A DNA stretch of 64,000 nucleotides from Theocolax elegans (GCA_026168455.1 CM047431.1:12698183-12762182); one strand, 5' to 3'; positions 11,025-22,174 are shown, counted from the first letter of the stretch. Notes: generated by a model from the letters alone, not told the origin. Numbers and translations are program-made.

Positions 11025-13020
11025 ATGGCGTGTATGAACGAGTGTGATTTCGATGAAACATACGGAGTCGAAATTCAAGGATGGATTTTGAATCTAACAA
11101 GCGATCAATTCGATTTTGTATTCGATCAGCTAGAATTGACGCGTGACGGTACTCCCTTTGTACGTGTGGATAGGTTATATAGGCGTTTACGCGGCGATTA
11201 TACAGCCGCGGATTTCGTCCAGTCAACTAGTGAGGATGATTTAGTTTCGTGGACTCGTTGCGAACAAAGACTCTGCAACGTTTTGAAACATGCACAATTT
11301 AGCGAAGAAGTGTAAGCACAGATTGCGTACAGACAATTTGAAAACCTCATTCAAGCGGATAAGAGCGTTTGAAGCCAAATGACGATCAACATGCCGATTC
11401 CGATGTGGAATCGCAGCATAGCAAGGTTAACGCGAGAAATATCGCGGGAAACCTTGCGGAAAACGCGACGGAAATCACCGCAGAAAATAATTTTAAATCA
11501 AAATTTGAAATAATTTTGACAAAAACGCTTAACACGACTATACCGGTAAGTCCAATTCCTACCATATCGACCGCGTAGATAACGACCGCTACTACAACTA
11601 CGTACCCGACGACGCAAACAGCGAGTACGCATTTAATATCAAGAGGTGCGATACCAAAAACGGTATTTTCTTCAAAAGAAAATAATAAAATAGATAATGA
11701 TATCGTTTTATGTGCATTAGCTAATGGCGCAGTTTACAACGCTCCAAGGGGGTTAGGCCTGGAGTTGAGTATAGCGCAATCGCGTGCCTTTCCACAAGAT
11801 AAGGAATTGAATTCTCTAAAGCAGCAATTGCGGCGGAAAAGCAGCGGAAAAATCGCAAAAGTGTAAATTTTCAGGATACGTTTAATTTAAATTACTATGA
11901 AGCTGTCAAATATCCACAAACACCTCAAGCGTCGACGCACACAGAAGCGGAAATTAATTCGTATCCAAGTTTGTACGCAAACGCTCCGTGTTTTCCGACT
12001 CCCACGTCTAGCGACATACGTCAGTTTCCGTCTCGGCCAACTCCTGCGGATTGGCATGAATCTAGAAGGGGGGGGGGATGTGATTACGCAACTCTTGTCG
12101 AATATGTTGACGAGAGCGCCTATACAGTCACATGACGTAGGTCGCACTGTTCGCCACTGGAATATTAAGTTTTCCGGCGAAAAACACGAAAGCATCGAGG
12201 AATTTATTCAGCGCGTAGAAGAATGTCGCAGTAGTTAGCGCATATTTCCGACGCAAATATACTGAATGCTTTCTCAGAGTTGTTAACTGGCGCAGCGCTA
12301 CATTGGTATCGCCAATCGCGAAAAGATTAGAATACTTGGGCTGATTTTTGCAATGCTGCTCAACGATGTTATGGCGTTGAGCAGAACTTTCAGCAGCGCT
12401 TAATGGCGGAAGCGCAAGCACGCAAACAGGGTAGAGAAGAGCCTGCTCGTGATTACATTTTCTGCTTGTTAACCATATTTAGCAAAATGGATGCGCCTCC
12501 GAGTACGCAGTTTCAGCTAGACATATTGTATGCTAACATGTTGCCGTTTGCTCGAGAGTTAGTTCCGAAAGAAAATGTTACAAGCGTCGATAGGTTTGTG
12601 CAGCTAGCTCGTCAGGTAGAAGAGCTTATCGAGGAAGAGCGGAAGTTTCCCGCGCCTCCGCCGCCAGAAAAGAGCGTTCTGCCTTCTGTGGCTTATATGC
12701 AGCCAGATGCCAGAGGTAAGAAGGGCGGTAAAGCTGCTAGCGATGATGTTACGGTAAAAGTAGCGAATATCGCAGAACCTACGATAGAAAATTTGGCCAA
12801 ACTCTTAGAGAAGATGCTAGATGACAGATTTAGCAAATATGCGAATTCTTTTGCGAATTCCGCTAATAAGAATGCCAACACTAATGTACATGCGAATTCT
12901 TCGACGACGGAAAATAGACGCGGGAGACCGAAATGGTTGAAAAACAGGCCTGTATCCTCGGTGAAACGATCGAACGCTTGGTCACACTTGGTCGCGAAAA
13001 CCGTAAATTCCCTTCGAGCG
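11025..13020 (+). pseudogene. Retroelement Gag-like gene, broken
   Basis: The frame starting at 11025 (MACMNECDFDE...) has an N-terminal segment resembling the SAP-like start of some gypsy Gag proteins. It breaks after 11315 and continues in other frames. Between about 12140 and 12660 the reading frames give the retrotransposon Gag core: a 'WNIKFSGEKHESIEEFI' segment, 'LTGAALHWYRQSRK' and 'QNFQQRLMAEAQARKQGREE', with stops at 12235 and 12328 between them. The long piece 12403-13020 ends in a basic, Asn-rich tail with no clear zinc knuckle. The family call follows from the order of these motifs. No protease or reverse transcriptase follows, so this is either a decayed, rearranged element or a lone gag-derived gene. 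Confidence 0.6.
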
Positions 13021-13496
13021 TTTGATGTATTTACGGGTACCGTTCTCTGTATCTGTAATTCTTATCATCTCTTCTATTCTGTCATTCGTATAAAACATGG
13101 TCTGATATTTATTAACCTGTTCCAGAATTATGTCTAATGAACTGTGCAAGTCGCTTGTTGATGCGGATATCGCTGAAGAGGCTGTGTCAAGCTCAGGCAC
13201 GTCAACGCCTGAAACGGTGATCGAGGCGTCCGCTTCCAATTAATCAGGTCCTTCTGACCTGCAAGGTTGGTGGTCTCAGTTGGAGGCCAAGTTGCAGCGA
13301 GTTCGCCAAACCTCGCGAGAACTTCGTCGGATGGAAACGGAAGTACTTGCGGAATACAACCGCTTCTGCGAACAGTTTGGCGGTGACGCCATTCAAGCGT
13401 CTGGCAATTGGCCTAAATCAATTGAGGTGCGAAAATGCTGTCAAATGGCCTATGACGCTGAGAGACAGCGAATTTGCGATGAAAATTACCTCTTAA

Positions 13497-13530
13497 GGGG
13501 GGAGCCTGCTTTAGAGGCTTCAAAAAATCG
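13497..13530. repeat. Left terminal inverted repeat of TTAA transposon
   Basis: 34 bp, 33 matching the reverse complement of 16070-16103; directly preceded by TTAA. Confidence 0.95.
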
Positions 13531-14109
13531 ATATTTTCGAGGATTTTATTGGGAAGGAAAGAAATGTCTGATTAACATGAAACTTTTAGGGTTTATTCTT
13601 ATATATTTGAAGAGTTTTTTCAAATTTTTTTATTACCATACATGAGATATTCTTCATGCTACAAGAAATTTGCGGAGGCGCCTCGAGTGTGCACTTTCTT
13701 TGTGGCGAGCAAGATGCAGGTCGCAATTTTCATCTGAAACAAAAAAACCAAAGAAATTTTTAATTTTCAATAGTGTCATTCCTAGGTGAACCAAGAAAAT
13801 TCAACAAAAAGTGAAAAATTCAACATTTTTTATCAGATTAAAAAAAAATGCATTTTTAAAAAAAAAAATTCACTTGAGATCGTTGAAAAACCGAGTTAAT
13901 GTTAACTTTCTTAAGGTATTTTAGGTTCATCCAGAAGAGAATTTAATCCTGAATACAATGCTATCGACCCGTTTCGATAGGACGTTTACTTTTTTCCTAT
14001 CTTTCTCGCCAATTTGAAAAAATCGTCACAATAGAAATCCGAGAAATCGCGTGTCAAAGTTTTCGTTCACAAAAAATCGTAAATTTCTTGAACTTACCCT
14101 ATTAATATG

Positions 14110-15719
14110 CTAATCAGCGATTCCTGCTCCATATAACTGCCCTTCAGACTCTTCAAAAAAATGGTTTTCGGTCAATTGCTCCATTCGACGGGCTGTTCTG
14201 GACTCTTTGGTCTCCAATGAGGCGCGCCTGTTTTGACGCGTGATGCGCTCCTCGTCCGCTTTATCGCAAAAATGTTTGCACTGGAGCCCAATTTTCAAGT
14301 CTAATAAGTGCATAGTTTTTAATACTGCACTGTAGCCTTCATTAAACATCCCTCCAGCGATGAAAGCAGCAGTCTGAACTATTTTAAACCCCGAATGGAG
14401 ATGTTTGGGCGTCATGCGCCATACGGTTGAATTGAATGACTCGTTAGCATTCTGCGTGTGTCCACCCAAGCACCTTGTTAATAAATCGTCCTTTGATAAT
14501 TCCTCGTATATAGGACGAATATGTTTTTCAATATCATCGTCAATTAGGCGCGGTGGATGTTTAAAATCAGCCAAAGTATTTTTTGCTTCTGCTTTGCGCC
14601 ATTCACACCAGCTTTCGGCGCCTTCGGGGCAGTTGTCGTGGCGAGGCAATTTATCTGTAGAGCAATAATGATCAAGTGTCGCCATTATTGCACTTCTCAT
14701 ACCTTCTACAGAGTTTAAACTTCTTCGAATCGCGAGACCGTAATACATTGTTAGTTTTTTTATTACAGTCTCTGTGAGCCGCTTTTTTCCACCGAGATTC
14801 TGTTCTTTTCTCTTGTTGCGGAGACGAGTACCCATGCGCTTTTGTACGTGTCCCACGCACTCGTTTTTAGTCACTGTACACTTGTCGCCGTATGGATTAT
14901 TGTTCACGATGCCAAGAAATGTTTTGGAGTCGCCGTCGCCAATATAATTGCTATACATTACTCCAAATTTCTCGATGAATCTTGAGAACATTTCGGTGAT
15001 TGAATCAACTTCCATCTTTCCGGCGGAGCCTGCGTGATTCGAAGAACAATTATCTTTATGGGTTTCATACCATTCTTCATACTCGTCGTCGTTCAACGCA
15101 TTTTTCTTGAGAGTGCAGGTATGACAATATCCGCTTTTAACATCGAGATCAATCACTTTGCCACTGTAGTAGCCAATAAGTGTAGTTACACCGTACAGAG
15201 AAGTGAATCCACGTTTTTTCCCCGATCCATCGCCCGAAACTTTCAAATGGTCAGCTGGTCTTTCATTTTGCACATTTAGTTGTTTTTCTTCTTCGATAGC
15301 ACTTTTACACGCACTTTCAAACATCGTTTTCGATGCTGTATACAGATGTTCCACGATTTTGTCATACGTCGATTTTGCTAAGCCTATGCCTTGAGATAAA
15401 TCCAGAAGACCACAAAAAATATTTATGCCTTCTCGTGCGACACCCAAAAGCCTCATGACGAACACAATTCTTCTGTTGATTTCGTATCCGGTGTGAATCA
15501 ACGGTCCGGATTCAATTTCTCGTTTACTGCAGCGACACGACAAAATAATTTTAAATTCTAAACCTCGGTGGTTGCTTTCGGCGAACTCACTCGGCTGGTA
15601 TTAGCTTCTCCATCGTCCGATGAAGAAACATTCACAAATTGATTGCCGTAGAATTTGCGCTTCCGTGGCCTTGCATTACGCTCACTCGAAGATTTGCTCA
15701 TTTTCGGATAGGTTTCCAT
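14110..15719 (-). CDS. Transposase with Mutator-like domain (frameshifted N-terminus)
   Basis: The main open frame, 15543 to 14110, encodes 477 residues of a DDE-type transposase of the 'Mutator-like' domain family found in many animal genomes. Candidate catalytic residues are D105 (SGDGSGKKRG), D203 or D205 (GDGDSK) and E368 (QNANESFN). Conserved segments NECVGHVQKRMG (residues 228-239) and YYGLAIRR (267-274), and Cys at 140, 143 and 166, fit the family. A basic N-terminal piece (RPRKRKFYGNQF) is encoded at 15719-15590 in another frame, so the full protein probably begins at ATG 15719 or 15701 and is broken by a small indel near 15570. The C-terminal half is complete and acidic. It would bind the terminal repeats and cut at TTAA. 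Probably inactive unless the indel is a sequencing error. Confidence 0.8.
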
Positions 15720-16069
15720 ATTTTTAAGATGCTCACGTACTGAGAGACAAATTTAAACTGAACAGTAAAGCTAAATGTAGGTCTGTTCGAGCCGATGTTG
15801 CCAGCTCATATATACCGTTACAATAACATTTTTGCCCCTCCCATAGCTTCATAGAGACCTTCTATAAACAGTTAAACCGTTTTGAAGAACCGTTAGTCCC
15901 TTTCCATTATAATATACACAATAGATCGAGGGGCGGCCCGGACGCTCGGATACCTGCTCGACGCTTGCTCACTATTTTTTCTGTATCACCGAAAATATTC
16001 CGAATTTTGTTCTGAAATTTTAGAGACATATTCTTGGATAGTTTAGAAAGAGATTTAGGCAAAAAAAAA

Positions 16070-16103
16070 CGATTTTTTGAAGCCTCTATAGCAGGCTCCC
16101 CCC
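16070..16103. repeat. Right terminal inverted repeat of TTAA transposon
   Basis: 34 bp, inverted copy of 13497-13530 with one mismatch; directly followed by TTAA (16104-16107). Confidence 0.95.
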
Positions 16104-16499
16104 TTAAAGGCCGAGACGAGAGCGCGAGAAGCCATTAGTCGCTTCCAACGTGACTCAGAGCTCGGAGTTGTTCCCCTCTTAAATAGGGTTTATCATATGG
16201 GGAAGCGATCCGCTGAGGCGCGATGGACGGCGCTGGTGGAGGCATCAGCTTCTGGCGGAGAGCAACCGGCGGGGTTAGATCCTGCAAATAAAGAATCTGA
16301 AGAGGCACTTGCGACCTTTTGTCGACAAAAGGAACGACAGGCGGTCTATCATCAACAGCAGCTCGATGCAGTTTTAGATCGCAAAGCTCAAGCTGAGAAC
16401 AAAATAGTGCGTAGTCGCAAGTACTATGTCTGTGGGATGCCAGGTGTTGCGCGTGGACGCGAATGCCCGAATCGGGCGAATCACAGTACCTACGAGTGA

Positions 16500-18354
16500 C
16501 CACGCCAATAACTTTAAGTCGATTTCTTGTAATTATTATTATACTTATCTTCTACCTGTGTACAATAAAAAGAAAAAAATTCATACTGGGCTTTATTTTA
16601 TTTATTTATAAAATAATATTTATATGAAAACATATTTGTTATTTTATTTTTCTGGCCTAGAGAGAGAGAGAAAGAGAGTAGAAATGCAGAACTGGTACGT
16701 CTTTGGCTACCCAGCGTCTGGAAGGGGGTAGTATAACGAATTAATATAATAGTCAATTACATTATATTGCTTGTTACATTCTCTCTCTTGAATTTTAACG
16801 ATTTATTCTTTTAAATTTCTCGGAGGAAAATCACAGAAAGAATTCCTCGTTGCGGCCGGTATGTGTTAAACTATAATGCAAGGATACAACTGCATTAATT
16901 TGGCCGTGAGTGACTTCTAATGTTGTACGCTCTTGAATCACGTTTTATGCGGATTTGTCGCCTTTCCTGACCAGAACGAGCAATATCCCAGTAAAAGTGA
17001 GGAGCGTCGTTGTTTGTGCTGTTTTGTGCTGTTTTATGCAAGTTTACTGGTTACAGTGTTGTGACAAATGCATCAAAGAAAAAGTGAAGAGTGTGTCGAT
17101 TTCTAGGTTAAGTTTTATCTTAATTTTATAAATCAACATGTGGCGAGTGCGTTACCGACGGTCGATAATACAGATATTGATTGCGTGTGATTAGCGATAA
17201 CACAATCTAATCTATTATCATATTATCTTATTTATCATTAGATGTCGACACTATTAAGTTTTTTTGATAAAGTTGTTGAATAACAAAACTTTAATTCAAT
17301 TCAGTACGGTAATTTTATTTATACCAATGTAGTAATCTTTATAATCTTTATGATATTATTATGCTTTAACATAAAACACTTTAGTTGAATTTTTTATGAG
17401 ATTTATTGTAATATTATATTTGTTGAAATTTTTTATATTTATTATGAGATTGTCGACATAAATACACAATATTGAAATTTGCATTGGTTATTGAGAAATT
17501 TAATTAGAATTTTGGATTTAATATACTATGGATAGATCCTAAGCATTTTATATTTTAAATAGTTTGCCTTATTTTGTACTTTGTATATATATGCACATAC
17601 ACAAAGATTATTATAATTAATTAATTATAGGCATTGCATAAAAAAATTAAAATAGTGATAAAGTTATTATTATTTAATGCGTATGAGGTATAAATGTTTT
17701 ACGTGCGTTATTAGCAGCATCATTTGCGTTTTGCTACAACAAATTATGCTTATGCTACAAATCAAATCCATCTAAGATCCATGGTCTTTAGGTTATGTTG
17801 TGACGACTGCCTACTGCGGTGACTTAAACGGGAGTTTATCCGATATTATGCTACGACCAGTTTACATGTTGAATTGCGCTTTATTCATTTTTATTATATG
17901 ATCTTAATTATCTACTGTTCTTTTCGTTCGACTCCTGAACTCTATATTTTTACTAAAGTACTCTAAAAGTGAGCCTGCGGTTTATTGCTATTATTATTAC
18001 GATTAATAATTGTTTCACGATTTTCTTTTAGTTTTTATTGTTTATTGTATGCGTTTTTTGTGCTTCATGTATATTGGCGAGCTGATTAACATGCATTGTT
18101 AAAGTTATACTATCAAAATTTACTTAACATCGGTTCCAAGATTCTATATCAAAATTATGACTTTTTAGTGTGAAGATATTTTATGTTACATCAATTTGCG
18201 TTAATTACGTAGATAAAATAGCATATAGCTTATTCTTATTCTTTCATATTACTTAAATGTTAGATAATTGTTTACTGTGTTTGATATCATTTACACTTAC
18301 TTTTAATATTTGCTCTATTATTTTGCATATACTGTAAAGTATCAGACATTTCAA
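16500..18354. other. Noncoding stretch, possible LINE 5' region
   Basis: It contains a polyadenylation signal (about 16564), a GA-rich microsatellite (16660-16680) and AT-rich DNA. A more mixed-composition part (about 16850-17200 and 17780-17900) could be the 5' untranslated region of the LINE ORF1 relic that starts at 18355. No ORF is supportable. Confidence 0.5.
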
Positions 18355-19540
18355 ATGCCAATTTGCGCGAGATGTAACAAGAATATAGTCAATGAAAGTC
18401 GTAGGTGCTTGATTTGTGGTAAATTTTTTCACCCAGGCTGTACGATTATTTACATTTCTAAAAAACCAGCCGATAATTGCTGTGTAAGGTCTATCCGTAT
18501 TATCTATATAATGATAAACTGATATCTCCATCTAGTCGCTCTCTAAGTTTTGATAAATCTCGTAACATCGATATAAATTTAAGTTCAGATTCTAGTTATA
18601 GCCTAGTCTGCCCGCTAGATAAGTCTCTCTCTAATAATAATAATTCTAATTCTAATGGCTCTGGCCCTATATCTATTACAGAATCAGCCAATGACATGCC
18701 TCAAACATCTGCTCAATCTATCCCTGGAGATTGGACTTCACTTTCCGACTCTGATAAAATGGCAATGATCTTCTGAAATATTAATCAAAATCATAAGGAA
18801 GTAACGAATCAATTAAATTCATTAAAATCATTTCTAGGCGAAAATGCCTCTCGCATGGATAGGATTGAGGCACAGTTAGAAGAAATAAAAACAACGTGTT
18901 CGGTAGCTCTTGGTTCAGAATTAAAGATCTCAGACATTCCGTCCAATTGTTCTTTACTGCCTAAAGAATTGATCATATCCATTTTAAAAATTTTAAATCT
19001 ATCGTTTTTTTGGAAAATGACATAATTGAAATTCGACAATTTCAGCCTAAACGTCATGATGCAAACAATTCATCTGCTTCTTCATCTCACGTTAGGTTTA
19101 AATCATATATTGTAAAATTTAAGTCGTATGATATTAAGGAACATGTACTGAAGGTAAAGCCGGAATATGGCGATATTATATATCAGCGCCTCCTGCCAGA
19201 TTTAGCAGCCTCTGAAAATGGTCCTGTAATTAAATTGTATGATATGCTGCCTCCAGCTTTATATCGTTTGCTTGTGCAAACTAAACTCAGGGCGCATGAA
19301 TCTAATTATAAGCATGTATGGTCAAGAAATGGTTTAATTTATGCAAGGCGCAATGATCATTCTGACATCATTACCATTTCAACTCTCCAAGATACAGCTA
19401 AACTGATTTGACTGCAAAAGGTGCAAACTAATCCACATTATAATATGCAATCACGTCTTCCAGAGTCGTCTTCTTCTCATCCTCATCTTAGAGTTCCGCA
19501 GTTAAACGTCAATTCATTAAAGGATCATTCTAATGACTAG
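18355..19540 (+). pseudogene. Non-LTR retrotransposon ORF1 relic (zinc finger + RRM-like region)
   Basis: From ATG 18355 the frame opens with a PHD-like zinc-binding pattern (C-x2-C ... C-x2-C-x4-H-x2-C; 'CARCNK' and 'CLICGKFFHPGC'). It shifts frame near 18485 into a Ser/Asn-rich linker and meets a stop near 18774. It then continues through a coiled-coil stretch ('SFLGENASRMDRIEAQLEEI'). The last part (19010-19411) matches the nucleic-acid-binding region of LINE ORF1 proteins ('VRFKSYIVKFKSYDIKEHV', then 'KHVWSRNGLIYARRND'). Domain order is that of ORF1 proteins of Jockey/CR1-like elements with a PHD finger. No ORF2 follows: the element ends near 19540 where the next repeat starts. Confidence 0.7.
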
Positions 19541-19581
19541 CAACAAATACCTCGGTCGCTAACGCTCCCTCGGTCGATTTA
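19536..19581. repeat. GC-rich dispersed motif, copy 2
   Basis: The same motif as at 7720-7754, starting ACTAGCAACAA and containing CCTCGGTCGCTAACGCTCCC. It lies exactly where LINE ORF1 homology stops and 330 bp before the Helitron ORF. Read on the minus strand it ends in GCTAG followed by T, the type of 3' end used by Helitrons. Confidence 0.65.
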
Positions 19582-19910
19582 AACTTTTGATTTATTTCGT
19601 TGTATCAATATTAATTATTAGGAAAACATTTAAACTATATGAAGTTATAAAGTTATTAGATTTAATTTTTCATTTTCAAAGTTTAGATAAATATAATATA
19701 TTAATACTAAGTAATAATAATCTTACTTATTTGTTAACATTTATTATTGTCTATTTTTTAATGCACATAATTACAATAATAATTGGATTTTATTATTCTT
19801 CAATTAAAACACTCTTTGATTTTATATTATTATTATTATTCTTATGGCGTTGTCCAACCTTATTTCCTTTGTAATTATTATATGTGAAAAAATAAATAAA
19901 ATTACAATTT

Positions 19911-21222
19911 ATGATACATGGTCCATGCGGTAACCAAAATACAAAATCTCCATGCATGGAAAATAATAAATGTACTAAAAATTTTCCTAAATCATTTAGA
20001 GATACAACAACTTTTCAAAAAACAGGATATCCGTTGTATAAAAGATCTAATAATGCAACAAAAATAGTATATAATGAATACAAAAATAAAAGAACTGCTG
20101 ATAATAGATATGTTCCTTACAATCCTTATTTATTATTAAAATTTAATTGTCATATAAATGTTGAAGCATGTTCTACTATTCAATGCATTAAATATTTATT
20201 TAAATACTGTTATAAAGGACATGATTGTGCTTTCGTAAAAATATCTAATAATAATATTAAAAAAACTAACGATGAGCTTACCGAAATAAGTGACTCAACA
20301 AATACAAATGAATACAATTACAATGAAATAAAACAATATTTAAATACAAGATATATTAGTCCTCCAGAAGCAATGTTTCGATTATTAGAATATCCATTAA
20401 ATGAATTATCTCATTTTATATACAGATTAGCTGTACACAATGAAAATGAACAGAATATATATTTTAAAGAAGGTTGTGAAGAAGAAGCAATTAATAAAAA
20501 TATAGAAACTACTTTAACTGCTTGGTTTCAATTAAATAAAGAAGACAGTGAAGCGCAAAAATTATTTATATTCAGAAATACCACAATATTATACATTTGA
20601 TGAAAAAAATAAAAAATGGAATATTAGAAAAAAATTTAATAAACCAATATTAAGTAGAATGTATTTAGTTAATCCTAAAGAACGAGAACGATACTTTTTA
20701 AGATTACTATTATTACATATTAGAGGTGCATACAGTTTTGAATATTTGCGTACGGTTGACAATATTGTCCATCCAACTTTCTACGATGCTGCCAAAGCAA
20801 AACAACTTATAAGTGAAGATGAAGAATGGGATCGATGTTTAGAAGAAGCTTCAGCAACTAACTTTCCTAAAGCTTTATGTCAATTATTTGCGTTTATTTG
20901 TATTTTCCACAATTCAATAAATGCATCATTTTTATATCACAAATATAAAATGAACTTTTATCCTCCAAATGTTGAGCAATCGATAGGTGAAAATCAATCA
21001 TTAATAATTATAAATAATATTTTATTAAGTCATGGATTCAATATAACCGACTTTAAATTGCCATTAATTAATGATGAATTAGAATATCATACATATGATA
21101 AAGATGAAATAAATAGTACAATTACAGATGCGCAAACTGAAATTGATTCATTAACTTCAAACCAACGAGATATATTTGATATTGTACCCTTATGGAAAAT
21201 ATCTGCAGATTTTTTTAAATAA
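19911..21222 (+). pseudogene. Truncated Helitron Rep/helicase gene
   Basis: The ORF begins with 'MIHGPCGNQNTKSPCMENN', the strongly conserved segment of the Helitron-like Rep region. It continues with 'YVPYNPYLLLKFNCHINVEA' and then 'IKYLFKYCYKGHD', which carries the Rep tyrosine/lysine pattern. It shifts frame at about 20575 and runs on through 'RFLRLLLLHIRGA'-type and 'HPTFYDAAKA' segments. It ends just as the Pif1-like helicase would begin ('LTSNQRDIFDIV'), at a stop at 21220-21222. The HUH-containing N-terminus is missing upstream and no helicase motifs follow. Helitrons move by rolling-circle replication; this copy cannot. Confidence 0.85.
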
Positions 21223-21782
21223 ATACCTGCAGATTTTTCTGCAGATGTTTCTGCATAATTATCTGTAGGATATACATAAATAGCTGCATACTTTTTCAAC
21301 AGTGATTTCGCCTATTGAAATATGCTGTAGGAAATTCTTGTATACGAATGTATAAATTTACTGCAGAATCCTGCTGAAAAATACAGCATCTTTTTTGTTG
21401 ATAATTTCGATAAGCTGTATGATTATTATCAATAAAATTAGTACAAACACTATTTTTGAAAGCTGCAGAAAAATTGTTTAAAATTCGTATTCTTCGAGAT
21501 ATTTGTGAGTATTTTTGAAAAGAAATATAACGTTGTTATTTGTTGTCCATGGAGAAAACGTAGAATTACTGGGAAACATTGTAACTATGTTGCAAAGAAA
21601 ATGTAGTTTTAAATAATTGGATATACTGTTCTTTTATAATAAATAAAAATGTTACATATAATTTGCACATTTTTTGAGAGAAAATATTATAAAGATGAAG
21701 TACAATTATTTGTATTATGTATTTTGTATAAAATTAGTATAGGTAAACAACCATATTTCACTAACAAATAGAATAAAGTTAT
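21223..21782. other. AT-rich spacer with TGCAG-rich start
   Basis: The first 180 bp contain many CTGCAG/TCTGCA words and replace the expected helicase sequence, so a small insertion probably truncated the Helitron here. The remainder is AT-rich without a gene. Confidence 0.45.
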
Positions 21783-21828
21783 TATTAAAAATATAATTTT
21801 TTTTTTTTCCTCGCCCAGGCAAAAGTTT

Positions 21829-21921
21829 TTAAATTAATATTGAATTTTGTTGGTCTTGCTGAGCTAACGTCTAACGACTCTAAGAACTCCAAGTTGCTCG
21901 CTCGAAAAGGCACGACAATTC
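21829..21921. repeat. Left 93-bp inverted arm
   Basis: Identical to the reverse complement of 22304-22396; contains GAGCTAACGTCTAACGACTC. It starts TTAAATTAATATTGAATTTT. Confidence 0.9.
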
Positions 21922-22094
21922 AGATAACAGGACTTTGGTTTAAGATTATGTCCATAGTACATACTCTGATGTTAGGGGGCACTTTTCCATCCACAATCAG
22001 ATTTTCCACCTTATGTGTACTTATATAGGCTCCGTTCATTCGTTCTTACGATACCAAAATTTTAAGTTTATCATTATTTTGATTCAATAATACT

Positions 22095-22174
22095 GTCTTG
22101 TGTGTCTGGGGCAGGGACCGTCTGCGCCCCACTGATGAGTTCTGGCAGACGGTCCCAAGACGAAACACATAGAC
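22095..22174 (+). ncRNA. Candidate type III hammerhead ribozyme
   Basis: The conserved core is complete and in type III order: GTC (22104-22106), CTGATGA (22132-22138) and GAAA (22162-22165). Predicted cleavage is after C22106. Stem III pairs 22099-22105 with 22165-22171 (six Watson-Crick pairs and one G-U) and may extend past a bulge to 22095/22174. Stem I pairs TGGGGC (22107-22112) with GCCCCA (22126-22131) perfectly. Stem II joins 22139-22144 to 22157-22161 and is the weakest, with a wobble and a bulge or mismatch. Loop I (22114-22125) and loop II (22145-22156) are exactly complementary over 12 nt, which could form a loop-loop contact or a competing hairpin. Core and stems are seen; self-cleavage is inferred. 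Confidence 0.75.

Larger units (their letters stand above)
13497..16103 (-). mobile_element. 2.6-kb DNA transposon, TTAA target, Kolobok-like
   Basis: The element is bounded by 34-bp terminal inverted repeats (13497-13530 and 16070-16103) that differ at one base and begin GGGGGGAGCCTGCT. It is flanked on both sides by TTAA (13493-13496 and 16104-16107). One gene on the minus strand encodes a Mutator-like-domain transposase. A TTAA target is characteristic of piggyBac and Kolobok elements. The transposase is not piggyBac-like, so Kolobok is my best placement, held loosely. The near-identical ends indicate a recent insertion. Confidence 0.85.
13126..16499 (+). pseudogene. Unrecognised ORF interrupted by a TTAA transposon
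   Basis: A pyrimidine-type acceptor (CTGTTCCAG, ending 13125) precedes ATG at 13130. The frame runs to the transposon's left target site (TTAA, 13493-13496), with one in-frame TAA at 13241-13243. If the transposon plus one TTAA copy (13497-16107) is ignored, the frame continues from 16108 to a TGA at 16497-16499, 253 codons in all. The N-terminal third is Ser/Thr-rich, the middle is charged and likely coiled-coil, and the end has a Cys pair around 'YYVCGMPGVARGRECP'. An AATAAA signal lies at about 16564. I do not recognise the family. It may belong to the same retroelement as the gag-like gene upstream. The continuity across the insertion is seen; function is unknown. Confidence 0.6.

Noticed and set aside
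13497..16103. piggyBac element (TTAA target)
   Set aside because: The transposase has Mutator-like-domain motifs, not the piggyBac DDD core.
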